Assembly (NCBI GenBank): GCA_964017155.1
Contig: OZ024865.1
Location: 16,994,399 to 17,058,398, forward strand
Origin: Oasisia sp. SBJ-2009
Lineage: Eukaryota; Annelida; Polychaeta; Sabellida; Siboglinidae
Length of the DNA: 64,000 bases
Direction of reading: 5' to 3'
Made by a program: the position numbers and the translations under genes. The stretch's first letter is position 1; each line of letters begins with the position of its first letter. This document shows positions 30,509-40,543 of the stretch, one piece after another. A model generated the notes under the pieces. It had not been told where the DNA came from. It saw only the letters and a list, made by a program, of their open reading frames with translations, and made no database searches.

Positions 30509-33433
30509 ATGAAGAAGAAAAGAACAGCTCCACTACCCGAGAAGCCAGGCGTCGTCCGCCAACATATACATGATAATTATGATTGCTCCAGTCTTGGGAA
30601 TTCCAACATGTTGAAGAATGGACACGTGCTGAAACTATTCATAGAGAATGTGAAGTCCATTGCAAAGACCATTCATGTCATTCATTCCCAATTCCCTGGC
30701 TACCATGTTGCTCCAAATGACTTGAAGCTGGTTGTTATTAAATTTGACAAATTCAAACATATGGACAGAGAAAGGGAAAAGGAGGATTTCATTGTGTTTT
30801 GTGAGACTCTTTTTAAAGTCAGTACCAGTGCTACTGCATTACCGGTAGTTGCTAATCCTATGCAAGTTGATGCAGTGCCAGATCCGCAGCCTGGTCCTTC
30901 AGATGCAGTGCCAGATCCGCAGCCTGGTCCTTCAGATGCAGTGCCAGATCCACAGCCTGGTCCTTCAGATGCAGTGCCAGATCCACAGCCTGGTCCTTCA
31001 GATTCGGTGCCACATCCGCACCGTGGTCCTTCATCTGGACAGGTTCTCACGCCACGTAAAGTATTACTTAGAAAGCGACTACATTTTGTGTCAAATCGAC
31101 GCAGGGCGGAAAAGAAAAGGTATCTAAAACGCGTCAGAAAACTTAGGGCAAATATTGATATACAAAGGGTGAATCAGATCAAATATCTCAATCAGGACAT
31201 TGCACGCAAGAAACTCTCTATGAAAACAAAGGATGCGACAATTACATTATTAAAACGACAAATTATGGGGGCGAAGAAGGACGCAAATCTTTCCTGTGAT
31301 GCAGAACTTTTCAAACGGCTTAAGCGTACACATAAACGTTTGAAGGACAACCGAAAAAAAAAACACATTGGTCCAAAGAAAACAGTTTCAAAGGGGTTTG
31401 CCAAGTTAAAACAAGAACTAAGTGCAAAGGATGAAATTATTCGAATTTATGAAAATGATATGTGTGCACTCAGGGATAAGCTTGAGGAAGTGGAAAAAGA
31501 CAAGAAGGAGAAGGAAACCAAGAGGGATGGCAAAACATACAGTAGTGCAATGCGCATGCAAGTGTACGATGCCATCGTCAATATGGTCCCTACCCAAAAC
31601 ATTCCAACGTTAATTGCAAGTTACGCAAAACGCACAGGGGACAAACTAAGTGCCATTCCTTGCCGAACAACTGTCGAACAGATGGCCAGGGAATTGGACT
31701 CCTTGGCGGATCTGAAAACCGCAGAAATGTCTATGAAGACCAGCAACCTCACTCTAGGATTCGATGCAACGACCCAGGAGCATGTTCATCTAAATAGCAT
31801 CCATTTCACCTCAAAATCAACATGTGAAGTAGTAGCTATTGATGAACTTGCCGGAGGCACAGCGGAGGATTATTGTGATCACGTGTGTTCATCGGTAGAT
31901 AATCTTGCGGACGTGTATGCCGACTACCACAAGGAGGATTATCAGTTCTGTCGTTCGACGATTATTGGTAACATAGCCAATACCATGACGGACAGAGTGG
32001 CTGCTAATCATGCAGCAATTTCGAAAGTCAGCGAGAAGTGGGGAAAAAGTTTAAACGAATTAAACTGCCATCTCCACCCGCTGGACACGATGGCAAGTTC
32101 CTGCAGGTCAGCATTGAAACAAATGGAGACGGGACGTGGAGAACTGTTTGGAAAAGATTGTCTTGCTGGAAATCTAGTCTTGTCCATAAACAAATTTCGT
32201 TACAAAGCAGGAAAAGGGGACCCAAAAGGGTTTGTTACGGTCTTGATCGACCAAAAGCTACCAAAGGGAATTCTCCCAAGGTATCGTGGAAATAGACTCC
32301 ACATTTTATACCATATCTGTGGGCAACTGCATCATAATTACAGTCTCTTCTTGGAGTTTTTCACGAAGGGTACAGTTTCATGTGGGAGGCTTCAGTCGTG
32401 TATAAGGACAGATTTCACCAATGAGATAGCAAAAATGCAAATCCAGTGTCTTGGGCTCATTGGCAAACTTCTGACGGGACCGTGGATGTCGATCTTCTAC
32501 GCAAGTTCCAGCTCCGCTACCATTGACCACATCGAAGGGATTGGCGTCGTTAAAAATGTCATCTCGGAACTGAAGAGGACAAGAGAGTCACCACAGCTTG
32601 CTCTGACTCGCAACTCTGATTTCTTCGGCCGACCCCTTAGTGAAGATCCCACCCTTGTAAGTCTCCAAGGACAGCCTTCCAACATGGACCTATTTGCCCG
32701 AATGATGTCTGCTTGCTTTGAGGCCATCATTGCTGTACTTGAAAGGCAGTATCAACGATACTTCAGTATGACCATGACGGATATTCTGAAGGAGGAGACC
32801 AGTTCTGCCCGCCTACATAACATTGATGCAGAGGAGGTTATGGGCATGTTTGGGGCCATGCAGGAGCGAGCGAAACATGCTAGCATGGACTTCCTTGTAG
32901 CTAGGATGCGTGCCAAAAAAAATGCTGTTGTACCCTATTTGGATGAAATGTATGAGGATGAGAGGGAGCGTGCTGTGAGCTGGGCCATAGGGCGGGGCAG
33001 AAAGAAGAGACGGGTCGCAAGACAGAAACAGTCTGAAGTCCGGGTAGAACTTTCACGAAGGGCAGCACTCAAGCAACAGAAGAAGAATGAGAAGGAGAGG
33101 AAGGAAACAGAGAAGAAGTTGCATTCGGTGGATATTGGCAAATTGCGGACGGAATTCCCCAATATTTCGGATGAGACTCATCAATCTTTGCTTCAAATTC
33201 TGAACGGTACCATTGTGGGACTTGACATCTGCCACACATGGTATGATGGAGACACAAATGAGCAGGTTGTTTATTCAGGGAGGGTTGAAAAACTGAAAAA
33301 GACCAAACTGAAGAAATGCTATGTAATTGCATACTGGTTGGACAATGAAAGTTATGAAGATGCAACAGACTATGAGATGACTCCGTGGGCCCTTGGGGCA
33401 GATCTTCTGTATGAGGACTTGGTTTTGTGCTGA
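30509..33433 (+). CDS. Intact DDE/RNase H-like transposase, 974 aa, unclassified family
   Basis: I choose the ATG at 30509 because upstream codons lie in the solo LTR and TA repeat and because a tttttcag acceptor lies just before it. Layout: an N-terminal domain (residues 1-115), a repeat of DAVPDPQPGPS (about 120-175), a Lys/Arg-rich coiled-coil region (about 185-350), then a catalytic-type core with Asp419 in LGFDATTQEHVHLNSIHF, Asp495 in NIANTMTDRVAANHA, and Cys520-His522 in NCHLHPLD. The order Asp, Asp, then C.LH is like that of hAT transposases, which is inference. A basic segment (GRGRKKRRVARQKQ) could be a nuclear signal. Similar proteins occur widely in invertebrate genomes as uncharacterised repeats. 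No stops or frameshifts, so it may still be active. Confidence 0.85.
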   Translation: MKKKRTAPLPEKPGVVRQHIHDNYDCSSLGNSNMLKNGHVLKLFIENVKSIAKTIHVIHSQFPGYHVAPNDLKLVVIKFDKFKHMDREREKEDFIVFCETLFKVSTSATALPVVANPMQVDAVPDPQPGPSDAVPDPQPGPSDAVPDPQPGPSDAVPDPQPGPSDSVPHPHRGPSSGQVLTPRKVLLRKRLHFVSNRRRAEKKRYLKRVRKLRANIDIQRVNQIKYLNQDIARKKLSMKTKDATITLLKRQIMGAKKDANLSCDAELFKRLKRTHKRLKDNRKKKHIGPKKTVSKGFAKLKQELSAKDEIIRIYENDMCALRDKLEEVEKDKKEKETKRDGKTYSSAMRMQVYDAIVNMVPTQNIPTLIASYAKRTGDKLSAIPCRTTVEQMARELDSLADLKTAEMSMKTSNLTLGFDATTQEHVHLNSIHFTSKSTCEVVAIDELAGGTAEDYCDHVCSSVDNLADVYADYHKEDYQFCRSTIIGNIANTMTDRVAANHAAISKVSEKWGKSLNELNCHLHPLDTMASSCRSALKQMETGRGELFGKDCLAGNLVLSINKFRYKAGKGDPKGFVTVLIDQKLPKGILPRYRGNRLHILYHICGQLHHNYSLFLEFFTKGTVSCGRLQSCIRTDFTNEIAKMQIQCLGLIGKLLTGPWMSIFYASSSSATIDHIEGIGVVKNVISELKRTRESPQLALTRNSDFFGRPLSEDPTLVSLQGQPSNMDLFARMMSACFEAIIAVLERQYQRYFSMTMTDILKEETSSARLHNIDAEEVMGMFGAMQERAKHASMDFLVARMRAKKNAVVPYLDEMYEDERERAVSWAIGRGRKKRRVARQKQSEVRVELSRRAALKQQKKNEKERKETEKKLHSVDIGKLRTEFPNISDETHQSLLQILNGTIVGLDICHTWYDGDTNEQVVYSGRVEKLKKTKLKKCYVIAYWLDNESYEDATDYEMTPWALGADLLYEDLVLC
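30870..31035 (+). repeat. 33-bp coding tandem repeat (DAVPDPQPGPS)5
   Basis: Five in-frame copies of a 33-bp unit encode a Pro-rich linker. The first copies are nearly identical and the last is diverged (SVPHPHRGPS), which indicates recent slippage within the transposase gene. Confidence 0.9.
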
Positions 33434-33498
33434 TGTGGAAATAGAGACTATGATGACATGCCGACTGGAGTAGAGAACTAATTGTGAGTGTTTCTTGC

Positions 33499-34110
33499 TA
33501 AGAATTTTCCAATGAATACCAACTTGGTAGGATTTCGGTATAGTAATTTTTTAAGTTTTTGTTCAATTTTTTTATTTTACCAGAACTCGGTTTAGGGTCC
33601 AAGGTATTAAAACAACTAAATCTTATAATTATGTCTGGGATGTTGGTATTCATTGAAAAGCTCTTGCTGAGAACTTTCCAATGAATACCAACTTGGCAGG
33701 ATTTTTTTTTTAAAGGATTTTTCAAATATTTTGATTTTAGCAGAAGTCGGTTAAGGGTCTAAAGGGTAACAATTAAATCTTAATTATCTCTGGGAATATT
33801 CATTTTCTTTAACATATATAGGAATTTGCATTCCATAAGCTTTAAAATGATACCTAGTTTGCTGAAATTGACCAAGGAACAAGGGAAATATCCCTCCTCC
33901 AATTATACCACAAAATGACAAAACGGGTCACAAAGTCTAAGTTGTTTCTCTATTGTTTATCATTATTTAGATTGACCGGAAACAAGCTAATTTGGATCCT
34001 TTAATTGGCTTCCATTTGCTTATTATTTGTCCTATGAAGCTGATCTTAGTATCATGGGAAAGGTCTTTTAAAGCTCTTTCCAATGATATCAAAGTTGGGG
34101 TGATACTGTG
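33499..34110. repeat. Subterminal direct repeats of the DNA transposon
   Basis: ttccaatgaataccaacttgg occurs near 33507 and 33676 (169 bp apart), together with the following sequence (cagaactcggtttagggtc / cagaagtcggttaagggtc). A third weaker copy (ctctttccaatgatatcaaa) is near 34074. Such repeats may be transposase binding sites. Confidence 0.7.
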
Positions 34111-34137
34111 AGTTTGATTTTTTTTGTCACATACCTA

Positions 34138-35193
34138 CTTAGTAGGCCTTAAGGGGAATTTGGCGAGTTGACTGCGATAAATACGCTCGCCAACCACGGA
34201 CAGTGAGGCTGCTGTGTCTATCTCGAAAATAACACGCTTACCGTCAATGTCCACTGAAACATCAAATTGTTTTCTCCCGTCCAGTTTGTCACTTGTCGCC
34301 CGAATGCGACCAGTCTTATCAGCGTCGTCGTTGCCCGACGAAACGTCCACGTGATTGATGACGTACGGCCGCCCGTCGTCTTCACCCGCTGTCCGGTCAC
34401 GAACCCGGTGCACTGCCGACTTGCCCGTGGAGTTGGTCTTGGACGATTTCGCTCGATCGGCCGCTCTTCTCCACTCCGCTACGGCGTCGCATCGCTTCTT
34501 GATGTGTCCGATCCGTTTGCATTGGTGACACACCACTGTCCGGAAACGACAGTTGTCCGGACTGTGTCCACTGTTCCCGCATCGCCAACACAGTTTGCTG
34601 GGGCTTTGCGCCTTCCCGCGCCCCTTCGAAAACACTCGGTGGACTGTTCCATCTTCCGTGCTACCCCCGCCGCGCATCGCGTCGATGTTCGCGCATGAGG
34701 CAACCGCCGATGATTCCGCGATAGCAATTTTCACTGCATCGTCGAATGCAAGAGTCCTTTCTTGCATGAGCCTGCTTTGCACTTTAGGCATGTTCAGTCC
34801 CACAACAAATTGCATGCACAGTGCTTGATCTAAAAAGGCATCGAATTTGCACGTAGAACTCAGCCTTTTTAGATCGACCGCAAAGTCCGCCACTTTTTCT
34901 TCATGTTTTCGCGTTCGCTTACCGAAAATGTAGCGTTCGTATATCAGAAGCGGCTCAGGCGTGTAATGTGTCGTGAGCTTCTGGATAATCTCACTGAACG
35001 ACACATCCTTGACTTCACTCGGTAGACACAAGTTCTTCAGTGTTTCGTAGGTCGACGCTCCGCACGTGGCCAGGAAGACGGCCTTTTGCTTCACCACCGC
35101 AATCGCGTTCGCTTCAAAGAACTGTTCGACGCGTTCAACGTAGTTCGTGAACGATTCTTTTTCTGCCACGTATTCGTCGAGTTTACCCAACAT
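34138..35193 (-). CDS. gag: Gypsy gag and protease N-terminus
   Basis: The frame begins at 35193, 16 bases inside the 5' LTR, and runs about 350 codons. It starts MLGKLDEYVAEKESFTNYVE, a Gypsy capsid-type domain with FGKRTRKHEEKVADFAVDLK, then two CCHC zinc knuckles (CWRCGNSGHSPDNC and CHQCKRIGHIKKRC) for RNA binding. It ends in the aspartic protease with IFEIDTAASLSVVGERIY; DTAAS replaces the common DTGAS. The frame is cut by the inserted transposon right after this and would otherwise continue into pol. Confidence 0.9.
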
Positions 35194-35208
35194 CTTCGTC
35201 GCCAGTTT
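35194..35208 (-). other. Gypsy primer binding site region
   Basis: Directly inside the 5' LTR the minus strand reads aaactggcgacgaag, with tggcgacgaag a candidate primer binding site. Which tRNA it would match cannot be settled by eye. Confidence 0.45.
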
Positions 35209-35444
35209 TGTGGTGTATGTAATGATACAGACACGTCGATTGAGTTCGATTAGATTTATTCAGTCAAGTACAGGTCTCCGCTCTAACACGCCATAGTTGC
35301 AAGCTCCCGCGCGCATGCTCCCAGTCTCCGGCATCACGCGTCTTTCTGCATATTCATCAGCATGCATATTCATATACAGTGTCCCACATCTAGTGTCACA
35401 ACTGTGTAGCTCAACATAGCGAACATACCCGTAAATACATCACA
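35209..35444 (-). repeat. Gypsy LTR (5' LTR of the element)
   Basis: 236 bp, matching the LTR at 25292-25527 throughout as far as I can read. ATATG follows at 35445-35449. Confidence 0.95.
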
Positions 35445-35449
35445 ATATG

Positions 35450-37220
35450 CATGGAAAATAGTGATAATTTTGATTGTATCAGAGTTACAAGCTGCATTAC
35501 ACACATTCTCTATGTATAATATCCAGCTATGAAGACACTGATAGCTTGTGCTATGAATGTTTCAATAAAATAACATGGGTTTGTTATAGATCTGTGCCAT
35601 ACGCAACATAAGTGACACCCTTCCAGTGTGACATTTGTCGCAGCCATTACGTTAACAATATTTTGTGTGCGAGATATATAAATGCGTGTTTCTTAACCCC
35701 AATACTAACATGCATGTTTATTCTTTTTCTCTGTAGTCAACAGTATTTATATAGTTCCTGTCTGTATCATATTTGAAACCCAGAATAAGCAACAACGGGC
35801 AAGCAGGGAACATGTTCTTCCACCCCGACCCCCTAAACGAAGCCTCTATTTTAGTTACTAGTTGGCCACTACACGAAGCAGACTGACCACGGGCTTCTAA
35901 AAATCATCTGCTTATTGTAGCAACATGTATAAAGAATCATGCAGCGACTGTAGTTATTCGTAAAAGTTCATTTATGCTCATATAATGTAAAATTGGATAT
36001 ATAAAAGTAGCGTCAATGTGTTGAAACAGTCTACAATAACTGGCATGTCATCTCTGTCGACAGACGTGTAATTTTCCGCTATAACATAATCGAATTATGC
36101 AAAGATTGCACATGACATGTCACCTTAAAGTAATCATATACATAGGTGATCTGGTCTGATAAGAAACTGCATTAATCACTGGCATTTTGCATCGTATATC
36201 CGAATTTTAACATCTAAAATGTTTTTTCGTGCATTTAAGACAATCTGGATATGGTCTACTAACGAAATGATTCCTATAATGAACGTGCTTATAATGATCA
36301 AGTTGCGGCAGAGGGTGCCGCAACTGTCTACAATATTTGCCACTTGTGTCGGATGTCGCTGTCCGACATTTCTTTCTGATTTAACTATTATACCAGCAGT
36401 AGTCCCCTATGTTATTTTCAATAAAATATATGTACACCAGAGAAATATTTTGTGAAAAAAATAAATGACGTGTGGCGATTTTGTGATGACTATTCCTACC
36501 AATGGGTTTCGCCCGTGTAAAATGCAGCTTGTTGCAAGGGGGTAGAGTGAAATTTTTCTTGGCGCTAGAGATATATTCTACTGTGTATCACATATGGTAT
36601 TGTAATATATATGGCGCACAGTTCATAACTGCACCATACAATTGAGCATAGTATATGAGCATTATGATATATCTAAATTCGTGAAGATTATCAGTTTGCG
36701 TGCCTAAAATGATGATTTTTGTAAACAAAAATGGTCAAAAATTAAATTTCTTCATTATTCTATGTTACTATCGGATCGTTAAGACACTGTGGTGGACTAT
36801 TTGTAATGCTCAGCCCTACGTATTTCAGATGAACGTCGTATATGATATAAGTTACTGAACAAATGTGTTTCAACCAATACAGGGTGCTTTTTATCTTGTA
36901 GGTGTACAAAGTTTGAAGACGCATATTATAATAATCATCGAGACAGTGTCATTTTCCCTAGACAGTTAATCTAGTTATATGTCATTCTGGATTTCTGACT
37001 AACTTTCGTGAAGATTTGCTCTAATCGGGGAATCTATTGGGTGACATACCACCAAATGGAGTCTTTATACGCCATTACCCATAGTGATATCACAGCTGCG
37101 AAATAATGATATTTGTCAGACAGTGAATATAATTATGCGTATGCATACATGTGTAATTTCGCCTAGAGGTGTCAACATTGGCAATCGGCCGCTGATTGAA
37201 GCAAAAATGAAGGAGTGTCA
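35450..37220. other. Intergenic spacer with two small hairpins
   Basis: No gene is supported. At 36299-36323 agttgcggca and tgccgcaact form a 10-bp stem with a 5-base loop, and at about 36346-36367 tgtcgga/tccgaca form a second. The rest is AT-rich sequence. Confidence 0.5.
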
Positions 37221-37224
37221 GGTT

Positions 37225-37430
37225 AGTCTTAGAGAGTGGATTAATTGTAGGAGAATGAGATGTCACTTTCACGAATTTTATACATGACATGTGTCGATGG
37301 AGCCTATAATTAATGTCTGAAATTCCCAATACCATGGAATCATAATCCTAGTGGGAAATCAAAGAAACATTATAATGGCCGCCTAGGCTATGGAAAATCA
37401 ATTGGTGGTACATCTACCCTGCTCGGCCTC
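37225..37430. repeat. Dispersed repeat copy 2 (partner at 24913-25130)
   Basis: Direct match to the copy at 24913-25130, including tgacatgtgtcgatggag and taatggccgcct. This copy has insertions such as ggctatgg before aaaatcaattggtggt. Confidence 0.75.
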
Positions 37431-38230
37431 GGCCACGTAACAACGTCAACGTCCAATAAATCATTTAAATGCCATAATTAATGGGCCTATAATAAGGCTA
37501 TATCCTTCAAAGGAATATTATAGGTACTTTGCCTTTGGGGAGTTTTGCAGTTTAGCCTTAACTTTAGGCCCGCACCTCGAAAAATTACAGAAACATAACC
37601 AATCGACTTAAATATAACGTACATTCACCATCGGTATATTGGTTGACATTTTCATGGTCAAAACGCAAACATTACATGTAAAATATTTAGAATAAAAAAC
37701 ATAGCCAGAGACGACGCCAAGTTTCTTAGTTTGACAGCTAACCGGACCTCATGAGAAGGCTCCAATTCACTCGATAGGCGTCGCTGCGGACCAGAATGTC
37801 GTTCCCGCGTTACAACTTATGGCGGGAAAGAAAATGTACTTAGTTTTGCAGTTTATGCCCGTACCTCGAACAAACGATCAACATGATCACCTACGCATGG
37901 TTATCTACTACACCTGTATTACGCGTACCACTGTACCACTTGTGACAACCCCCACGATTTGAAAATAATAATTAATACCTGAAATCGTTCGAAATTCGGG
38001 GTTACTGTGTTTGGCAACAAAGCGAAGTAGGTCGCGCATGCGCAGGGTCGCGTAGGGCAGAAAAACGTAAACAACAGCGCCGCTAAGCCGGGGAGTGCTA
38101 TGTTAATATGTCGGTTAGTCGTTCGTTTTGTGGCTGTTATAACTGTTATTAATCAGTTCTTTTTGTGCATGGACATATGTGAGTAATGGCACACTTGGCT
38201 GACCAAATAAATCATCTTGACTTGACAGTG
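37431..38230. other. Spacer with an internal direct repeat
   Basis: A short motif (agttttgcagttta ... gcccg.acctcga) occurs near 37540-37580 and 37842-37870. A GC-richer stretch at 38020-38100 lies just before the protein relic below. No gene is supported. Confidence 0.4.
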
Positions 38231-38234
38231 TGTC

Positions 38235-38525
38235 GTTGAATCGCTATAGCGCAGAAACTGTCATTATTGGGATAGATGTCCCAGACCCGTACAGCTTGGA
38301 ATGGCAAGGCTTGGTCTTGGACACTTGGAGGCTTGACACTGACAAGACGGAATGGGTAGATGATGTGTCAAAGTTGGCCTCTGTAGATTATGGCTGCATT
38401 TACACATAGTTCATAAACACTCCGGGTATGTACACTGCAGAAGCCCTGAAGTCATTCAGAAGTCACGATTCGTTCGCACCATATCTCGCGGCATATGTGC
38501 AGACTGTGGAGTGTGGTGTATCATG
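38235..38525 (+). pseudogene. Relic of a transposon-borne protein (YqaJ-associated type)
   Basis: One plus-strand frame reads YSAETVIIGIDVPDPYSLEW, then SKLASVDYGCIYT, a stop (near 38408), then FINTPGMYTAEALKSFRSHD and YLAAYVQTVECGVS. The second part resembles a segment (DIYNYLI.TPS.YT.EELKAYKSLEAY) that I know from large repeated invertebrate proteins bearing SWIM zinc fingers and a YqaJ-type nuclease. Only this fragment is present. The identification is from memory of the motif. Confidence 0.45.
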
Positions 38526-38529
38526 CATG

Positions 38530-39090
38530 CATGTGGTGTTTCGTACATGTTACTGCTGATATTTTTAATATCCCATAACATTTATAGACATTGATCTAAA
38601 TATTTTATCTTGCCTTATTTTTATATATAAAAATTATGTATTGTTTTTGTCGGTATTTAATTATTTATTTGTGCGAATGTTTAGTATGTGCTTCACATGT
38701 AAATAGTGTAATAATTAGTTTAAATTTTGTTAGTCATCGACTTTACTTATTTACTGTTTAATAAATTATTAACAGTTTTAATATGATTAATTTAATGTGT
38801 ATACTTATTTATGTGAACATAATTTTGACGGTTATATTTATTATTATTTTATAACACATAATGAGTAATTTGATATGTTATGATACAACACTTTGAACAT
38901 GCTGGGTATTGTGCTTTATAAATAATAAATATTAACAGAGCCCTGTTTTTGTACTGAGAGCGAAAGTCACAAAGTCATGATAAGTGTTAGATCATTCTGT
39001 GATTTTAATCATGCATGGTTTATATGAATCAACATGTCCGATACGTAATCTGGTTCATGACAATGTGAAGAAGTAAACGTCAATATACAG
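38530..39090. other. AT-rich spacer
   Basis: No gene or repeat with defined ends is visible. Confidence 0.4.
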
Positions 39091-39094
39091 TCAA

Positions 39095-39315
39095 TATAAT
39101 ATTTTCTATAGTTTTCTAAAGACGTTTTTAACAATTCTATAGAAAATGTTCTGTAGGATATTCCCTGTAGGAAGTATTCCATAGAAAACTACGAAATATC
39201 CAATGGTTTTCTATAGAATATTATTTTCTATAGGCAATATCCTATGGTTTTCTATAGTAAATATCCTATAGACTATTCCGTATAATTCTATGGAAAACTA
39301 AATGCAAACATCCTA
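39095..39315. repeat. Degenerate ctatagaaaa / ttttctatag repeat
   Basis: The words ttttctatag, ctatagaaaa, tatcctatag and variants recur many times in both orientations, giving a block that can fold extensively on itself. Confidence 0.8.
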
Positions 39316-39319
39316 TAAC

Positions 39320-39985
39320 ATATTGTATTATCAAAACACTATTATGGCTGCATTATGATTGCAAAACTATAAACTAAAATCACTATGTGTGGATGTGTTG
39401 TGGTGTAAATATACTGTATATAACAACAATAATTTACAAACATGTGCAGAAACGATGCAACAAATCCTGGTGTGCTCTTTGACTTTGGGCATCCATGCAG
39501 TGCATACGATGGATAGCTGCCTAGTTGACACAAACGACTTCATGCAATGACCCTTAGGCTTATCTGCCCCAATATTCCGGCCTATGGGAAGTATCCACAC
39601 TGACAGCCGGACAGGCCATCTACATTTTCTGATAAAGTATAACAAGTGAAAAATTGCATTTTCATGGGCATGACCACCAGGTGTGAACTTGTGGACAACG
39701 ACACACCGCCCTGTTTACATGTGAGCGCCTGCTGCAGCAGCGGCTTTCTGCCCGACAAACAAACCGCCATGTGCGTTTAATTTATTCATGACGTCAAAAC
39801 GCAACCCCGAATAACGGTTTTTTCTCGGGGGTCCGTTTCATTAACTTGTGTCAGTAGGATATTGTACCCAGTGATCAAGCAAGTATAAAAAGTCCTCACC
39901 AGAATACTTTCACAGAAATGTTACCCATGAAAGATCTGTAATTTCACAATACATTTTTTCTTCAAATATTGATTATGTATTATTG
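39320..39985. other. Spacer, nothing recognised
   Basis: Short open frames on both strands (39342-39770) have no recognisable features. No repeat ends are seen. Confidence 0.4.
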
Positions 39986-39990
39986 TATGA

Positions 39991-40057
39991 TTTGACATAC
40001 TTTGGAGCAAAAATATGTCGTACTCATCGAAAAAGTTTTGCTCCAAAGTAAGTCAAA
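39991..40057. repeat. 67-bp hairpin with 22-nt arms
   Basis: tttgacatactttggagcaa... at the left pairs with ...ttgctccaaagtaagtcaaa at the right with one mismatch over 22 bp and a loop of about 23 bases. This could be a small MITE remnant or a miRNA-precursor-like hairpin. Confidence 0.7.
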
Positions 40058-40543
40058 TGATAAACGATTCTTGGAGCCATAAACAAAAATAAATGTTTCA
40101 ATAATTTCATGATGTCTATTTTGAGGTTTATGAGCTAGATAAGACAAGATAAGACAAAATTAAAATTCATGGTAATTTCAAATATTATTATTTTGAATTT
40201 GTTGCCAGTGAGTGGTGATGTAGAGGGTAGCTATCTTCAAAGAGCTCTTAATATATTTCAAAATGTGTGTGGCGAATTCTATGTATGTTGAACTATATAC
40301 TAGCTGGCCAAGAACAAGTTCAAATGTAATTTTGGTATGACAATGCAGAAATAAGTAGTATGACATATCGTCAAAGCTAGGTACATCCTTAGACCTGGAA
40401 GTCGGACTGTTGTATGGTGCATGATGACCTAGAACTGTAGAGACGAGGTCAATCTCAGTTTTGTCAGTACTGGAGAAAGTCCAGGGTATGTTTGGGTGGA
40501 TATCATGGGCAGTGGCAGTGGCAGTGGCAGCACAGAAGACAGC
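40058..40543. other. Spacer left of the minisatellite
   Basis: No gene is supported. A cagtgg triplet-like run (40509-40530) borders the first minisatellite unit. Confidence 0.4.

Larger units (their letters stand above)
28459..34137 (+). mobile_element. TIR DNA transposon, 5679 bp, inserted in the Gypsy protease region
   Basis: The ends are TAGGTATGTGACAAAA and its complement. CTTAGTA (28452-28458 and 34138-34144) is duplicated, and the Gypsy reading frame before and after confirms the boundaries. It carries one long intact gene (30509-33433) for a DDE-like transposase. The 5' third holds a solo LTR; the 3' part has direct repeats of about 169 bp. The 7-bp duplication and the hAT-like C..H motif suggest a distant hAT relative, but the family is not one I can name. 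Confidence 0.85.
25287..35449 (-). mobile_element. Gypsy (Ty3) LTR retrotransposon with nested insertions
   Basis: The element lies on the minus strand between two LTRs (25292-25527 and 35209-35444, both 236 bp and, as far as I can read, identical), flanked by the 5-bp duplication ATATG (25287-25291, 35445-35449). Gag (35193-34135) and pol (28451-25590) are present, with no env-like gene. Without the nested 5.68-kb transposon and one copy of its target duplication, the element would be about 4.47 kb. Gag and pol appear to be one continuous frame, broken only by that insertion in the protease region. Identical LTRs indicate recent insertion. Confidence 0.95.

Noticed and set aside
25590..35193. 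Env or retroviral gene in the Gypsy element
   Set aside because: After integrase the frame stops 62 bp before the LTR; there is no room for an env gene, and the plus-strand gene inside belongs to the nested DNA transposon.
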